Source: an uncultured Candidatus Saccharibacteria bacterium | Lineage (GTDB): Bacteria > Patescibacteriota > Saccharimonadia > Saccharimonadales > Saccharimonadaceae | Length of the DNA: 64,000 nt | Direction of reading: 5' to 3' | Assembly (NCBI GenBank): GCA_947304155.1 | Contig: CAMZAD010000001.1 | Coordinates: 1 to 64,000, forward strand | Shown here: one piece after another, positions 24,687-32,967 of the stretch | Position numbering within the stretch: position 1 is the stretch's first letter | Layout: each line of letters starts with the position of its first letter | Notes under the pieces: model-generated | What the model was told of the DNA's origin: nothing | What the model saw: only the letters and a program-made list of their open reading frames with translations | The model's database searches: none | Made by a program: the position numbers and the translations under genes

Positions 24687-25967
24687 ATGGGTGGAAAAAT
24701 CAAAAGGGAAATAGCGATTGTTGAAGGGCGTGAGCTTAATCAACGTATGACTGATGACCTGATAAACGCCGCTAAGGCTGCAGGTTTTAATCCCGTGCAC
24801 ATCCGGTTTTTTAACGAATATTTAATATCCATCAATAGATTAGATAAGGTATTTCCGATGGATATGGTCCTTTGGCGTAGTCCAGTTGAGTTTAGCTCAA
24901 ATGTGATGGTTGAACGCGTTCTAAACTGGCTAAATAAGAGCGGTAAAATTACTATGAATACTCATTCGGCGGGTGGTAGATCTTATAATTCAAATAAGTT
25001 TTATCAACATGGACTATTCTATGATGACGCGCTTGTGCGTGAGCACACGTTGAAATGTTTTCCAGCAATTAGTAAAAAGTTCATCAGGGAACATTTGGTT
25101 AATGAAAAAGTAATTAATTTCCCGTTTGTTTTGAAACCAAATTATGGCACGAGAGGGCTTGGAATCATCTTAATTCATGATGATTTTGAGCTTGATAAGC
25201 TTGAAAAAGACAATTTGAATGACTACTGCGTTGAGGAATATGTTGAATCTAAGTATGATTGGCGCGCCTTTGTGCTTGGTGGGGTGACACTTGGAATTAT
25301 GCGCAAGGTCGGCAATGAGGCGGACCCAGGGGATTTTGAGGCAAAATCTGGCGGCAGAATGCGCTGGCCTGAAGAAAATCAGGATTTGTATGAAGAAATC
25401 AGTAATTTGGCGGTGCATGCGGCGAGTGCTTGCGGGATTGAATATGCGGGCGTGGATATTATTCGCGACGATAAAACCGGTAGACTAATTGTGCTTGAAA
25501 CGAATATTTGTGGTGGATGGCAGAATGGCTTCGTAAATACAACGGGTGTTGATGTGGCGACTGAGACGATGCAATGGTTTAGTGACAAAGCAGATTTGTT
25601 GGAGCTTAAAACTAACGTGGCTGTACAAAATTATGTCGAGCATCGAATAAAAAAGCTATCACGTTCTGCACAAGAAAAGTATCAAAAAATCATGAATTAT
25701 GAATATGACGACAACTATCCACGTGATATGTTAGGCTTCGGGTTGGAGTCAGAGGAGTCAGACTTAAAAGAGAAACTGAAGTGCGCATATCTGATGGTAA
25801 GAGGTAGATGTAGTGAGATTGAGGCAATTAGAGTAAAAAGTTTACTCAAACAAATAGAGACATATGAGATTTCAAGATACGGTGGATTTATAGGGAAAGA
25901 CTCGGGCTCTCTCGACGATTCAATCGAAGAAACGGCTTACTATCTTGCAATTTCTGCAAAAATGTGA
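24687..25967 (+). CDS. ATP-grasp ligase, RimK-like
   Basis: ATP-grasp enzymes join a carboxylate to an amine or thiol through an acyl-phosphate. Visible parts are an N-terminal pre-ATP-grasp domain, the ATP loop FVLKPNYGTRGLGI (about 149-162), CVEEYVESKYDWRAFVLGG, and the metal-binding VLETNICGGWQNGF near residue 270-283. A helical C-terminal region of about 130 residues is extra compared with RimK itself. The substrate cannot be told; possible roles are amino-acid ligation to a protein or a small peptide. It stands alone between a surface protein and rplU, without a modified-peptide precursor I can see. Confidence 0.8.
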   Translation: MGGKIKREIAIVEGRELNQRMTDDLINAAKAAGFNPVHIRFFNEYLISINRLDKVFPMDMVLWRSPVEFSSNVMVERVLNWLNKSGKITMNTHSAGGRSYNSNKFYQHGLFYDDALVREHTLKCFPAISKKFIREHLVNEKVINFPFVLKPNYGTRGLGIILIHDDFELDKLEKDNLNDYCVEEYVESKYDWRAFVLGGVTLGIMRKVGNEADPGDFEAKSGGRMRWPEENQDLYEEISNLAVHAASACGIEYAGVDIIRDDKTGRLIVLETNICGGWQNGFVNTTGVDVATETMQWFSDKADLLELKTNVAVQNYVEHRIKKLSRSAQEKYQKIMNYEYDDNYPRDMLGFGLESEESDLKEKLKCAYLMVRGRCSEIEAIRVKSLLKQIETYEISRYGGFIGKDSGSLDDSIEETAYYLAISAKM

Positions 25968-26002
25968 TAAACTAGAGCAAGTTTATTAATTAAAGGAATT
26001 AT

Positions 26003-26311
26003 ATGAAGAAAGCAGTTATCCTCGTCGGCGGTAAGCAATATCTCGTCGAAGAGAAAGAGACCCTCCGTGTGGACCTCCTCCCGGCAGGAACAAAGACGCT
26101 CGAAACTGGTGCTTTACTTGTAATCGATGGTGATAAAACCACTGTCGGAAACCCTGAAGTAAAAGGCGTAAAAGTTTCAGCTAAAGTAGTTGAAGAAAAA
26201 GTCGCTGGCGACAAAGTTCGTGTAATCCGTTATCACTCAAAGAAACGTGTTCACACTGAGACTGGCCACCGCCAAAAATATTCTCTTATTGAAATTACTT
26301 CAATTAAATAA
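26003..26311 (+). CDS. rplU: ribosomal protein bL21
   Basis: 50S subunit protein of 102 residues with the classic KKAVILVGGKQYLVEEKETLRVDLLPA start and the KKRVHTETGHRQKYSLIEI ending, including the (K)RxxxGHRQ signature. It is usually paired with rpmA (bL27), but no rpmA follows here; a terminator does. The SD is AAAGGAA. Confidence 0.95.
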   Translation: MKKAVILVGGKQYLVEEKETLRVDLLPAGTKTLETGALLVIDGDKTTVGNPEVKGVKVSAKVVEEKVAGDKVRVIRYHSKKRVHTETGHRQKYSLIEITSIK

Positions 26312-26312
26312 T

Positions 26313-26342
26313 GAAAAAGACCTCAAAGCGAGGTCTTTTTTT
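26313..26342 (+). terminator. terminator after rplU
   Basis: AAAAAGACCTC / GAGGTCTTTTT stem. Confidence 0.9.
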
Positions 26343-26399
26343 GATTAGCGCAGACGGTTTGTGAAATATATTTTGTGAAATTTTTTGGAATATATATGT

Positions 26400-26405
26400 T
26401 ATAAT
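26400..26405 (+). promoter_or_regulatory. parAB promoter -10, leaderless geometry
   Basis: TATAAT; +1 falls exactly on the A of the ATG at 26412, so the track start at 26385 cannot be used from this promoter. Confidence 0.75.
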
Positions 26406-26411
26406 AAGCTT

Positions 26412-27209
26412 ATGGCAAAGGTTATATGTATTACTAACCAAAAGGGTGGTGTTGGAAAAACTACGACAGCGGTAAACCTGGCGTATTATCTTGCAAAAGA
26501 AAAATATAGGACACTTTTAATTGACTTGGATCCGCAGGGAAACGCGAGTAGCGGCCTTGGGGTAGATAAGGCTGAGCTTGAGAAAGCTTACGAGCCAAAT
26601 TCTAAGGTAATGGGTCAGTCTATGACAGAGGTGATGCTCGGGCAGATTGGTCTTTTGCCAATTGTTCAAGAAACGAAGTATAAGAACCTTCATATTGCAC
26701 CAACTACGCCACAACTTGCGAATGCTGAAGTTGAGCTAACGAAAGATAAACAGAAGTTTGTACGCCTGAAAGAGGCGATTAGAATGATTGAGGGGAATTA
26801 CGATTATATTATTATTGATTCTCCACCGAGCCTTTCACTTCTCACAGTGAATGGTATGATTGGCGCGGATTATCTTTTACTACCTGTCCAGACCGAGTTT
26901 TATGCACTTGAGGGTGTGGCACAGCTTCTTGACTCAATGAAACTCGTGAAGAAGGCAATGAATCCTAATTTGAAGTTACTTGGCGTGCTTGCAACGATGT
27001 ATGATAAGAGAACTTCGCTCTCGCTTCAGGTTTTGGCGGAAGTGAAAAAATACTTCAAAGATAAGGTATTTGAGACGGTTATTCCAAGGAATATCCGTGT
27101 AGCGGAAGCTCCGAGCCATGGTGTGCCGGTTGGGGTTTATGATAAGTTTTCTAAGGGCGCAAGAGCATATAAAGATTTGGCGCGTGAAGTAATTGAGCGC
27201 ACGAAATAA
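26412..27209 (+). CDS. parA: chromosome partitioning ATPase ParA (Soj)
   Basis: Deviant Walker ATPase that moves ParB-parS complexes. It has KGGVGKTT (11-18 from this start), LLIDLDPQGNASSGLG, and IIIDSPPSLSLLTVN. I choose the ATG at 26412 over the track's 26385 because the protein then begins MAKVICITNQKGG as in the family, and the -10 box at 26400-26405 lies inside the longer ORF. Length 265 is typical. It is followed by parB after 8 bases. Confidence 0.96.
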   Translation: MAKVICITNQKGGVGKTTTAVNLAYYLAKEKYRTLLIDLDPQGNASSGLGVDKAELEKAYEPNSKVMGQSMTEVMLGQIGLLPIVQETKYKNLHIAPTTPQLANAEVELTKDKQKFVRLKEAIRMIEGNYDYIIIDSPPSLSLLTVNGMIGADYLLLPVQTEFYALEGVAQLLDSMKLVKKAMNPNLKLLGVLATMYDKRTSLSLQVLAEVKKYFKDKVFETVIPRNIRVAEAPSHGVPVGVYDKFSKGARAYKDLAREVIERTK

Positions 27210-27217
27210 GGAGGAAT

Positions 27218-28054
27218 ATGGCAGGATTAGGACGCGGTTTTGACAGTTTAATCCCTACGGATTTTGTAGATGAAGATTTTGATGTGACGGCAGTAGAAGA
27301 TGCGAAGGAAAGTTCACTAGTTGAGGTCCCAATTTCTGAAGTTGTGCGTGATGAAGACCAGCCGAGGAAGGAATTTTCTGAGGAGGCTTTGCAAGCACTT
27401 GCTAGCTCAATTAAAGAGCATGGCGTTTTGCAGCCACTCGTTGTAGTAAAGGAAGAGGGAAAATATAAGATTGTTGCTGGTGAGCGTAGGTGGCGCGCAT
27501 CAAAGTTGGCTGGACTTACTAAAGTTCCAGTAATTGTACGTACACTTGAGGCGCAGGAACGACTTGAGATTTCAATTATTGAAAATGCTCAGCGTGAAGA
27601 TCTTAACGCGATTGAAATGGCAACGGCTTATGCAAAATTGAAGACACAATTTAATCTTTCTGAAGAGGAAATTGCGGATAGAGTTGGTAAGAGTAAGTCA
27701 GCTGTGGTGAACACGATGAGACTCTTGAACTTGCCAGAAGATGCAAAGAAAGCGATGGTTGAGAATAAATTGACGGAAGGCGTAATGAGACCGTTGATTG
27801 GTGCTGAACCGGAGTTGATTGAAAAGATTTTGCCAAAGATTATTGAAGAAGGCTGGACGGCACGTCGCGTAGAAAAAGAGATGGCTGAAAAGAAGAAAAA
27901 ATCTTCAGTCCAAGCGACAAAAGCTTCAATTTATGCAAGGCAGGAAACGGCGCTTTCAAAGAAATATTCAGCGAATTTCCGCGTGCGTGGACGTTCAATT
28001 ACAATTACTTGTAAGACGGACGACGAAGTGCGTGAGCTACTAGAAAAGCTTTAA
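27218..28054 (+). CDS. parB: chromosome partitioning protein ParB (Spo0J)
   Basis: CTP-dependent DNA clamp that loads at parS. The family start MAGLGRGFDSLIP, the CTP/box motif VVAGERRWRASKLAGL, the ENAQREDLNAIE motif and the HTH SEEEIADRVGKSKSAVVNTMRLL are all clear. Length 278 is normal. The SD is AAGGAGGA. I saw no sequence close to the common parS consensus in the window, so its target may lie elsewhere or differ. Confidence 0.96.
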   Translation: MAGLGRGFDSLIPTDFVDEDFDVTAVEDAKESSLVEVPISEVVRDEDQPRKEFSEEALQALASSIKEHGVLQPLVVVKEEGKYKIVAGERRWRASKLAGLTKVPVIVRTLEAQERLEISIIENAQREDLNAIEMATAYAKLKTQFNLSEEEIADRVGKSKSAVVNTMRLLNLPEDAKKAMVENKLTEGVMRPLIGAEPELIEKILPKIIEEGWTARRVEKEMAEKKKKSSVQATKASIYARQETALSKKYSANFRVRGRSITITCKTDDEVRELLEKL

Positions 28055-28066
28055 ATTTATAAAGAG

Positions 28067-28096
28067 AAGAGCCCCTTAAAATGGGGCTCTTTTTTG
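28067..28096 (+). terminator. terminator after parB
   Basis: AAGAGCCCC / GGGGCTCTT with TTTTTT. Confidence 0.9.
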
Positions 28097-28129
28097 TGAA
28101 AAAACTTAAAATTTTATTCCGCTAATGTA

Positions 28130-28158
28130 TTGACGAAGTATGTTTGGAAAGGTATTAT
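28130..28158 (+). promoter_or_regulatory. promoter of the InlB-repeat surface protein
   Basis: TTGACG, 17 nt, TATTAT. It lies over the first codons of the track ORF, which shows that the true start is further downstream. Confidence 0.7.
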
Positions 28159-28192
28159 TAACATAAGTAATAACGAAAAAGCGAGGTATTTT

Positions 28193-30832
28193 GTGGAGAT
28201 AAAGGGGCGTATTACTGTTTTATGTAAATGTCTTTTTGCATCTGCAATTTTCTCTGCAGTCTTTAATGTAGCGAGCGCTGCGGCATATACCGTAACCTTT
28301 AATTCTACTTTTGGTGAGTTTGATGGCGGCGCTACTACTAACATTGTCGAATATAATGACGACCATACGGTTAAAAGTGGTGAATATAAAGAACCAGTCT
28401 ATAATATCGGCATAGATTCTTCAGATTTTATTACTTGGTATTCCGAATACGACGCTAAGAACCGCGTAAACCTAGATGAAATATTAAGCGACACTACCGT
28501 TTATGCGGCCTACGAAAAGATTACTTGGCGCTGGGATTATACTGGCGGTGAACAGAGTTTTTCGCTCCCAATTACGGCAGGCCTTCAACTCCATGTTTGG
28601 GGCGCGCAGGGTGGAGATATAAACGATGATAACATAGGTGGTTTTGGCGGATATGCAACAGGTCTATTTGATTTTATTGCCAACCAAAACATATATATAA
28701 ACGTTGGCGGAAAAGGCGAAATGTGTGCGAACACATTATCTTGCATTGCTCTTGGTGGATATAATGGTGGTGGAAATGGCACTCTCGGCGAAGGAAGATC
28801 GAGCGGACGTGTAACTGGTGGTGGAGGCGCTACTCATGTTGCCGTGAAATCTGGGGAGCTATCTACTTTGGAGGATTCTCAAGATAATATTGCTATTGTG
28901 GCTGGTGGCGGTAGTGGTATGTATATCTTTACTGGTGATTATAGAAGTGATAGAAACTCTGGTCATGGTGGTGGCTTTATAGGTGCGGCAGGAACTCGTG
29001 GCGGAAGTCCGACGAGCCCAGGTGGCAAGCAAGAGCCTACTACGACGGGTTGTAATAGTCCTTGGTGCAAATTTGGTACATTTGGGCAAGGGTATAGTAA
29101 TAGAACGGAAACTCCAGGTGCTGGTGGAGGATTCTATGGCGGGGCTTCAGGTGCTTATACTGCTGGTGGGGGATCTGGCTTTATTAGCAATGCGGTAGAG
29201 ACGACTCGACATATGGCGGCTTATAACGGAGTTATTGCTGCGTATACAAGTGATGAAGATGATGTTAAAACTATCGGAACAAATAATGTTAGCAATGATG
29301 CTATTGAGGACTACGCAAAGCAAGGTAATGGCTACGCGAAAGCGGAACTAACACGCCTAAACATTCGCTATATCAATGAATTCGATGGTACTGACTTTAC
29401 GAAAGACCAATATGTTGGTAGCCTAGCTCAGGAATTTGAAATTACCCAGCGTCCAGGATATACGGCAGCTTGGTATAAAGGCAACGATGTTTGGGATTTT
29501 GACGACCCTGTAAACTTCGATACTACTTTGGAGGTTAAATACACTCCAATCGTTTATGATCTTGCATATAATCTTGGTACTGGCACACTATCTGAATCAA
29601 ATCCAGATACTTACACTATTGAGTCTGACGACATTACGCTCAACAATCCAACCGCGCCAGACTACTATAACTTCCTTGGCTGGAGCGGCACAGGCCTTAC
29701 TGGCAACAGAAATTTAACCGTTACTATTCCAAAAGGTTCCATCGGCGACCGTGAATATACTGCCAATATCGCGCCAACCCCATATACTATTACCTACAAC
29801 CTTGATGGCGGTACGAATGGCACTAATAACCCAACAGAATATAATTACGAGTCCAACGAAATCGTCCTCGCTCGCCCAACAAAGGAAGGCTACACCTTCA
29901 CTGGCTGGAGCGGCACAGGTATCGATGGCGAAGATAACCTAGACGTGACTATTCCAACTCAGTCTCATGGCGACCGCGAATATACCGCTCACTGGAACAT
30001 TAATAGATATACTGCAACGTTTAATGTTAATGGTGGCACTGCTGCAGATTACACAATTATTAATGGTGACTATGGTGTAGCCTTCGGAACTCTTCCGGTT
30101 ACTTCACGTACTGGTTATAACTTCCTTGGTTGGTTTACTGAGCAGAATGGTGGAACGGAAATATCTGCTTCAACCACTATGCCAGCAGAGAACCACACTT
30201 ACTATGCTCACTGGGAAATTATTGAATATACCATTACTTATGACCTTGGCGGGGAAGATCAAGATAGCTCTCCTATAAATAGCACTGAAAACCCAGGTGG
30301 GTATACTGTTGAAAATTCAAATATCACTTTAAAGCCTGCAACTCCTGGTGATTCTTGGCACAACTTTGTTGGCTGGGCATTAAGTCGCGAAACTGAGGAA
30401 GGCTTGACTGATAACTTCGTAATTGATACTTCAGAAGTTAAGAACATTACGGTTTATGCAATCTTCCAGGCAAATCCTTACACTGTAACGTTTGATCCGG
30501 ATAATGGGGAAGCAACTATCGAGAAAGCTATCGTCGGCACTGAGCCGGTTGGTGAGCTTCCAGAAGACCCAGAAAAAGCTGGCTACGAATTCTTAGGCTG
30601 GTTTGTAAATGGCAAGAAGATTGACGAAACTTTCACTTCACGCGTTGATGTAACTGCAATTGCACGTTGGAAACTTATCCCAACAGTTCCTGATACTGGC
30701 GCAAACTTCATGACTGCAGTATTCTCAAGCTCATCTGTGATTGCAAGTGCAATTTCTGGCGCACTTATTGCACTATTTACTTGTCGCAAGAAAATCGCTA
30801 GAGTGATTCATATTAAGAATTCTAAAGAATAA
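28193..30832 (+). CDS. glycine-rich/InlB-repeat surface protein with LPxTG-like tail
   Basis: About 879 residues. The track start (28130) overlaps the promoter; an in-frame GTG at 28193 with GCGAGG upstream gives a normal signal peptide (KGRITVLCKCLFASAIFSAVF...ASA). Next comes a glycine-rich domain (GGFGGYATG, GGYNGGGNG, TGGGGATH, GGGSGM) and then several InlB B-type repeats, each with the pattern YTITYNLDGGT...EGYTFTGWSG or TFNVNGG...GYNFLGWF. The end is VPDTG, a hydrophobic segment and CRKKIARVIHIK, a sortase-like signal. It is likely an adhesin or host-contact protein. It is monocistronic, and no sortase is in this window. Confidence 0.85.
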   Translation: MEIKGRITVLCKCLFASAIFSAVFNVASAAAYTVTFNSTFGEFDGGATTNIVEYNDDHTVKSGEYKEPVYNIGIDSSDFITWYSEYDAKNRVNLDEILSDTTVYAAYEKITWRWDYTGGEQSFSLPITAGLQLHVWGAQGGDINDDNIGGFGGYATGLFDFIANQNIYINVGGKGEMCANTLSCIALGGYNGGGNGTLGEGRSSGRVTGGGGATHVAVKSGELSTLEDSQDNIAIVAGGGSGMYIFTGDYRSDRNSGHGGGFIGAAGTRGGSPTSPGGKQEPTTTGCNSPWCKFGTFGQGYSNRTETPGAGGGFYGGASGAYTAGGGSGFISNAVETTRHMAAYNGVIAAYTSDEDDVKTIGTNNVSNDAIEDYAKQGNGYAKAELTRLNIRYINEFDGTDFTKDQYVGSLAQEFEITQRPGYTAAWYKGNDVWDFDDPVNFDTTLEVKYTPIVYDLAYNLGTGTLSESNPDTYTIESDDITLNNPTAPDYYNFLGWSGTGLTGNRNLTVTIPKGSIGDREYTANIAPTPYTITYNLDGGTNGTNNPTEYNYESNEIVLARPTKEGYTFTGWSGTGIDGEDNLDVTIPTQSHGDREYTAHWNINRYTATFNVNGGTAADYTIINGDYGVAFGTLPVTSRTGYNFLGWFTEQNGGTEISASTTMPAENHTYYAHWEIIEYTITYDLGGEDQDSSPINSTENPGGYTVENSNITLKPATPGDSWHNFVGWALSRETEEGLTDNFVIDTSEVKNITVYAIFQANPYTVTFDPDNGEATIEKAIVGTEPVGELPEDPEKAGYEFLGWFVNGKKIDETFTSRVDVTAIARWKLIPTVPDTGANFMTAVFSSSSVIASAISGALIALFTCRKKIARVIHIKNSKE

Positions 30833-30840
30833 TTTAAAAC

Positions 30841-30887
30841 TGCAAATTTGGACGCTTTTATATCTGTAAATGGCGTCCATTTTTGCA
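30841..30887 (+). terminator. terminator after the InlB-repeat protein
   Basis: TGCAAATTTGGACGC pairs with GCGTCCATTTTTGCA. Confidence 0.8.
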
Positions 30888-30967
30888 TTTTTGGTAACTT
30901 TTTGTCTTCTTTTGTCTGACTGGTGGCAGATTTCAGTGTCTTTTCTCTCTGGTGATTTTTCTTATGT

Positions 30968-30995
30968 TTGCAATCTGGTTTTAGTTTGTTATAGT
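30968..30995 (+). promoter_or_regulatory. promoter of the 24-codon ORF locus
   Basis: TTGCAA, 16 nt, TATAGT with TG before the -10. The upstream flank is T-rich. Confidence 0.6.
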
Positions 30996-31001
30996 GCTGG
31001 C

Positions 31002-31116
31002 CGTGGGAAGGAACTTAAAAGATTATTGAACCTTCGGAGCTGGTGGGCTTTGTCTCTCAACAGGCTCAATAAACGGCTATTCTAGAAATGCTAGAGTTTT
31101 GTTAGAAAGGAGAAAG
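31002..31116 (+). ncRNA. structured leader before the 24-codon ORF
   Basis: About 115 nt that can fold into several stems: CCGT...ACGG closing, GAAGG...CCTTC, GAGC...GCTC and CTAG...CTAG. It ends at AAAGGAG, the SD of the tiny ORF. It may be a riboswitch-like or regulatory leader, but I recognise no class. Confidence 0.4.
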
Positions 31117-31191
31117 ATGAAGACTCTAAAGATTAGACTCTTGTGGAATCTTGTTAATTTCGAAATTACTTTCGGACAAAAAACTCGCTAG
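31117..31191 (+). CDS. 24-residue small protein or leader peptide
   Basis: Reads MKTLKIRLLWNLVNFEITFG... with a strong SD (AAAGGAG, 6 nt spacing). It is basic and hydrophobic. The stop codon lies inside the left arm of the terminator hairpin, so translation could control read-through. No known family; no downstream gene is close enough to be an obvious target, as relA has its own promoter. Confidence 0.5.
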   Translation: MKTLKIRLLWNLVNFEITFGQKTR

Positions 31192-31210
31192 CGTGAGCTA
31201 GCAAGTTTTT
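31181..31210 (+). terminator. terminator overlapping the tiny ORF stop
   Basis: AAACT.GCTAGC-GTGA-GCTAGC.AGTTTTT hairpin. Confidence 0.75.
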
Positions 31211-31466
31211 ACCACAACCAGACAGGTGATGATTCTAGATAAATCATCTGTCTATGTTTATTATATTATAAACGTAAGAGGGAAGTCAAGAATAAAAAGC
31301 GGCCGTCAAGCCGTTCGCGAAAACATTAACAATTCTAGAAACAACATCCAAAACTGTGACTTAACAACCGCTTTTTGATGTTGAAATATAAAGTTAAAGA
31401 AGTTACTTTTTATACTCCGGATCAGGAATACTTCGGAGAAGACTAAAACTCTGCATTAAAATATTG
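31211..31466. other. gene-free region with two hairpin elements
   Basis: No ORF. One hairpin runs GACAG..TGAT to ATCA..CTGTC (about 31221-31252). A second element is closed by AAAAAGCGG (31294-31302) and CCGCTTTTT (31369-31377) around about 66 nt, and would end in a T run on either strand. It could be a small RNA with a terminator-like closing stem, or simply a bidirectional terminator. Confidence 0.4.
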
Positions 31467-31472
31467 TATAAT
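31467..31472 (+). promoter_or_regulatory. relA/spoT promoter -10
   Basis: TATAAT; +1 one base before the ATG at 31480. Confidence 0.65.
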
Positions 31473-31479
31473 TATTTTA

Positions 31480-32940
31480 ATGGGAAAACGTAGAGTTGAT
31501 AAGGCGATAAAGGTCGCGACAAAAGCGCACGAAGGCCAGTTGAGAAAGTCTGGCGATCCATACATTGTGCATCCGCTTGCAGTGATGAAAATTTTGCAGG
31601 ATTGGCACATGGACGAAGACACGATTATTGCTGGTGTGCTTCATGATACTGTAGAAGATACATCGCTCACGCTTGAAGACATTAAAAATGAATTTGGCGA
31701 GGGCGTGGCGCATCTTGTTGATGGCGTTACGAAACTTAGTAAAGCACGTTCTGGTATGCGCGATATTGATACGTACCTTCCACAAACGCGTGACAATCTA
31801 CTTCGTCTTTTAATTGCAACTGGCGCAGATATTCGTGTTTTGATTATTAAACTTGCTGATAGACTTCATAATTTAAGAACGCTTTCTGCACTTCCACCAG
31901 ACAAGCAAAAGAAAATCGCAAAAGAAACTTTGGAAGTTTTTGCGCCGCTCGCAGACCGACTTAACATGGGGCGTCTCCGCGTGGAAATGAGTGACGTGGC
32001 ATTTTCATATGTGGACCCAAAACGTTATAACGAGCTAAAAGATTTGTTGGAAGAACGTAATCGTTCGGCTGAAAAAACTTTGAAAAAAATTCAGGAAGAA
32101 ATTTCAGAGCTTTTGACGCGTGAGAAAATTAAATTTGAACTTTCTGGCCGTATAAAATCAATTTATTCTTTGCATAAAAAATTAGCAAAATACGATCAAA
32201 ATATTGATGCGATTTATGACTTAACGGCACTTCGCATTATTGTCGACGATATCACGACATGTTATCTCGTGCTTGGTTTAATTCATTCGCTTTACACGCC
32301 AATGTCTGGCAGAATTAAAGATTATATTGCAATGCCAAAACAAAATGGTTATCAGTCGCTTCATACAACCGTAATTACAAAAGACAAGAAAATCATTGAA
32401 TTTCAGATTCGCACAAAAGAAATGCATGAATATGCAGAGCATGGTCTTGCGGCGAGCTTCTATTATAACGAACAAAAAATTACAGAAAATTATCGTACTG
32501 GAAAAATTCAACATTTGCCGATGAACTTGCTTTGGATTACGGAACTTCAGCAAGCAGCGGCACAACTTCGCGCTGGTAAAAAAGTAAATCTTGATAAATT
32601 GAAACTCAATCTTTTTGCCGATAAAATTTTCGTTTATACGCCAAAGGGCGACATTGTTGATTTGCCACAAGGTTCGTTGCCGCTCGATTTTGCATATCGT
32701 CTGCACTCGGAAATTGGTGGACATGTGACGGGTGTAAAAATCAATGGCAAGATGTCTAACTTGAACACAAAATTGAAACACGGTGATGTGGTTGAAATTC
32801 TAACTTCAAAAACTCAGACTGCAAAATCAAGTTGGTTTGATAAAATCATTACGCCACATGCGCGCAACAAATTGCGCCAACAACTCGGGCGAGCATCGGA
32901 AGTTATTCCAAAAATGACTCCGCCAAAAAACAAGAAATAA
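31480..32940 (+). CDS. (p)ppGpp synthetase/hydrolase, short RelA/SpoT homolog
   Basis: Makes and breaks the alarmone (p)ppGpp. The hydrolase HD domain shows H31, HD (55-56) in AGVLHDTVEDT and LADRLHNLRTL. The synthetase has YDLTALRIIVDD and GYQSLHTTVI. A TGS domain (IFVYTPKGDIVDLPQGSLPLDFAY) comes next. The protein stops at 486 residues, so the helical, zinc-finger and ACT domains of long RSHs are missing. Ribosome control may therefore be weaker; this is inference. It is predicted leaderless and begins a run of wall and division genes. Confidence 0.93.
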   Translation: MGKRRVDKAIKVATKAHEGQLRKSGDPYIVHPLAVMKILQDWHMDEDTIIAGVLHDTVEDTSLTLEDIKNEFGEGVAHLVDGVTKLSKARSGMRDIDTYLPQTRDNLLRLLIATGADIRVLIIKLADRLHNLRTLSALPPDKQKKIAKETLEVFAPLADRLNMGRLRVEMSDVAFSYVDPKRYNELKDLLEERNRSAEKTLKKIQEEISELLTREKIKFELSGRIKSIYSLHKKLAKYDQNIDAIYDLTALRIIVDDITTCYLVLGLIHSLYTPMSGRIKDYIAMPKQNGYQSLHTTVITKDKKIIEFQIRTKEMHEYAEHGLAASFYYNEQKITENYRTGKIQHLPMNLLWITELQQAAAQLRAGKKVNLDKLKLNLFADKIFVYTPKGDIVDLPQGSLPLDFAYRLHSEIGGHVTGVKINGKMSNLNTKLKHGDVVEILTSKTQTAKSSWFDKIITPHARNKLRQQLGRASEVIPKMTPPKNKK

Positions 32941-32954
32941 GATGTCGCTTATGG

Positions 32955-32960
32955 TATAAT
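32955..32960 (+). promoter_or_regulatory. ftsI promoter -10
   Basis: TATAAT; +1 one base before the ATG at 32968. The track start at 32959 overlaps this box. Confidence 0.7.
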
Positions 32961-32967
32961 GGGGGAT

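Noticed and set aside
26385-26411. Upstream start of parA given by the ORF track
   Set aside because: The nine extra codons cover the TATAAT promoter box and do not look like ParA; the ATG at 26412 fits promoter and family.
26412-28054. parS sites near parAB
   Set aside because: I looked for TGTTNCACGTGNAACA-like sequences and saw none in the window; weak partial matches are not worth listing.
30870-31085. 71-codon plus ORF after the InlB-repeat protein
   Set aside because: It begins inside the terminator hairpin and covers the promoter and structured leader of the short-ORF locus.
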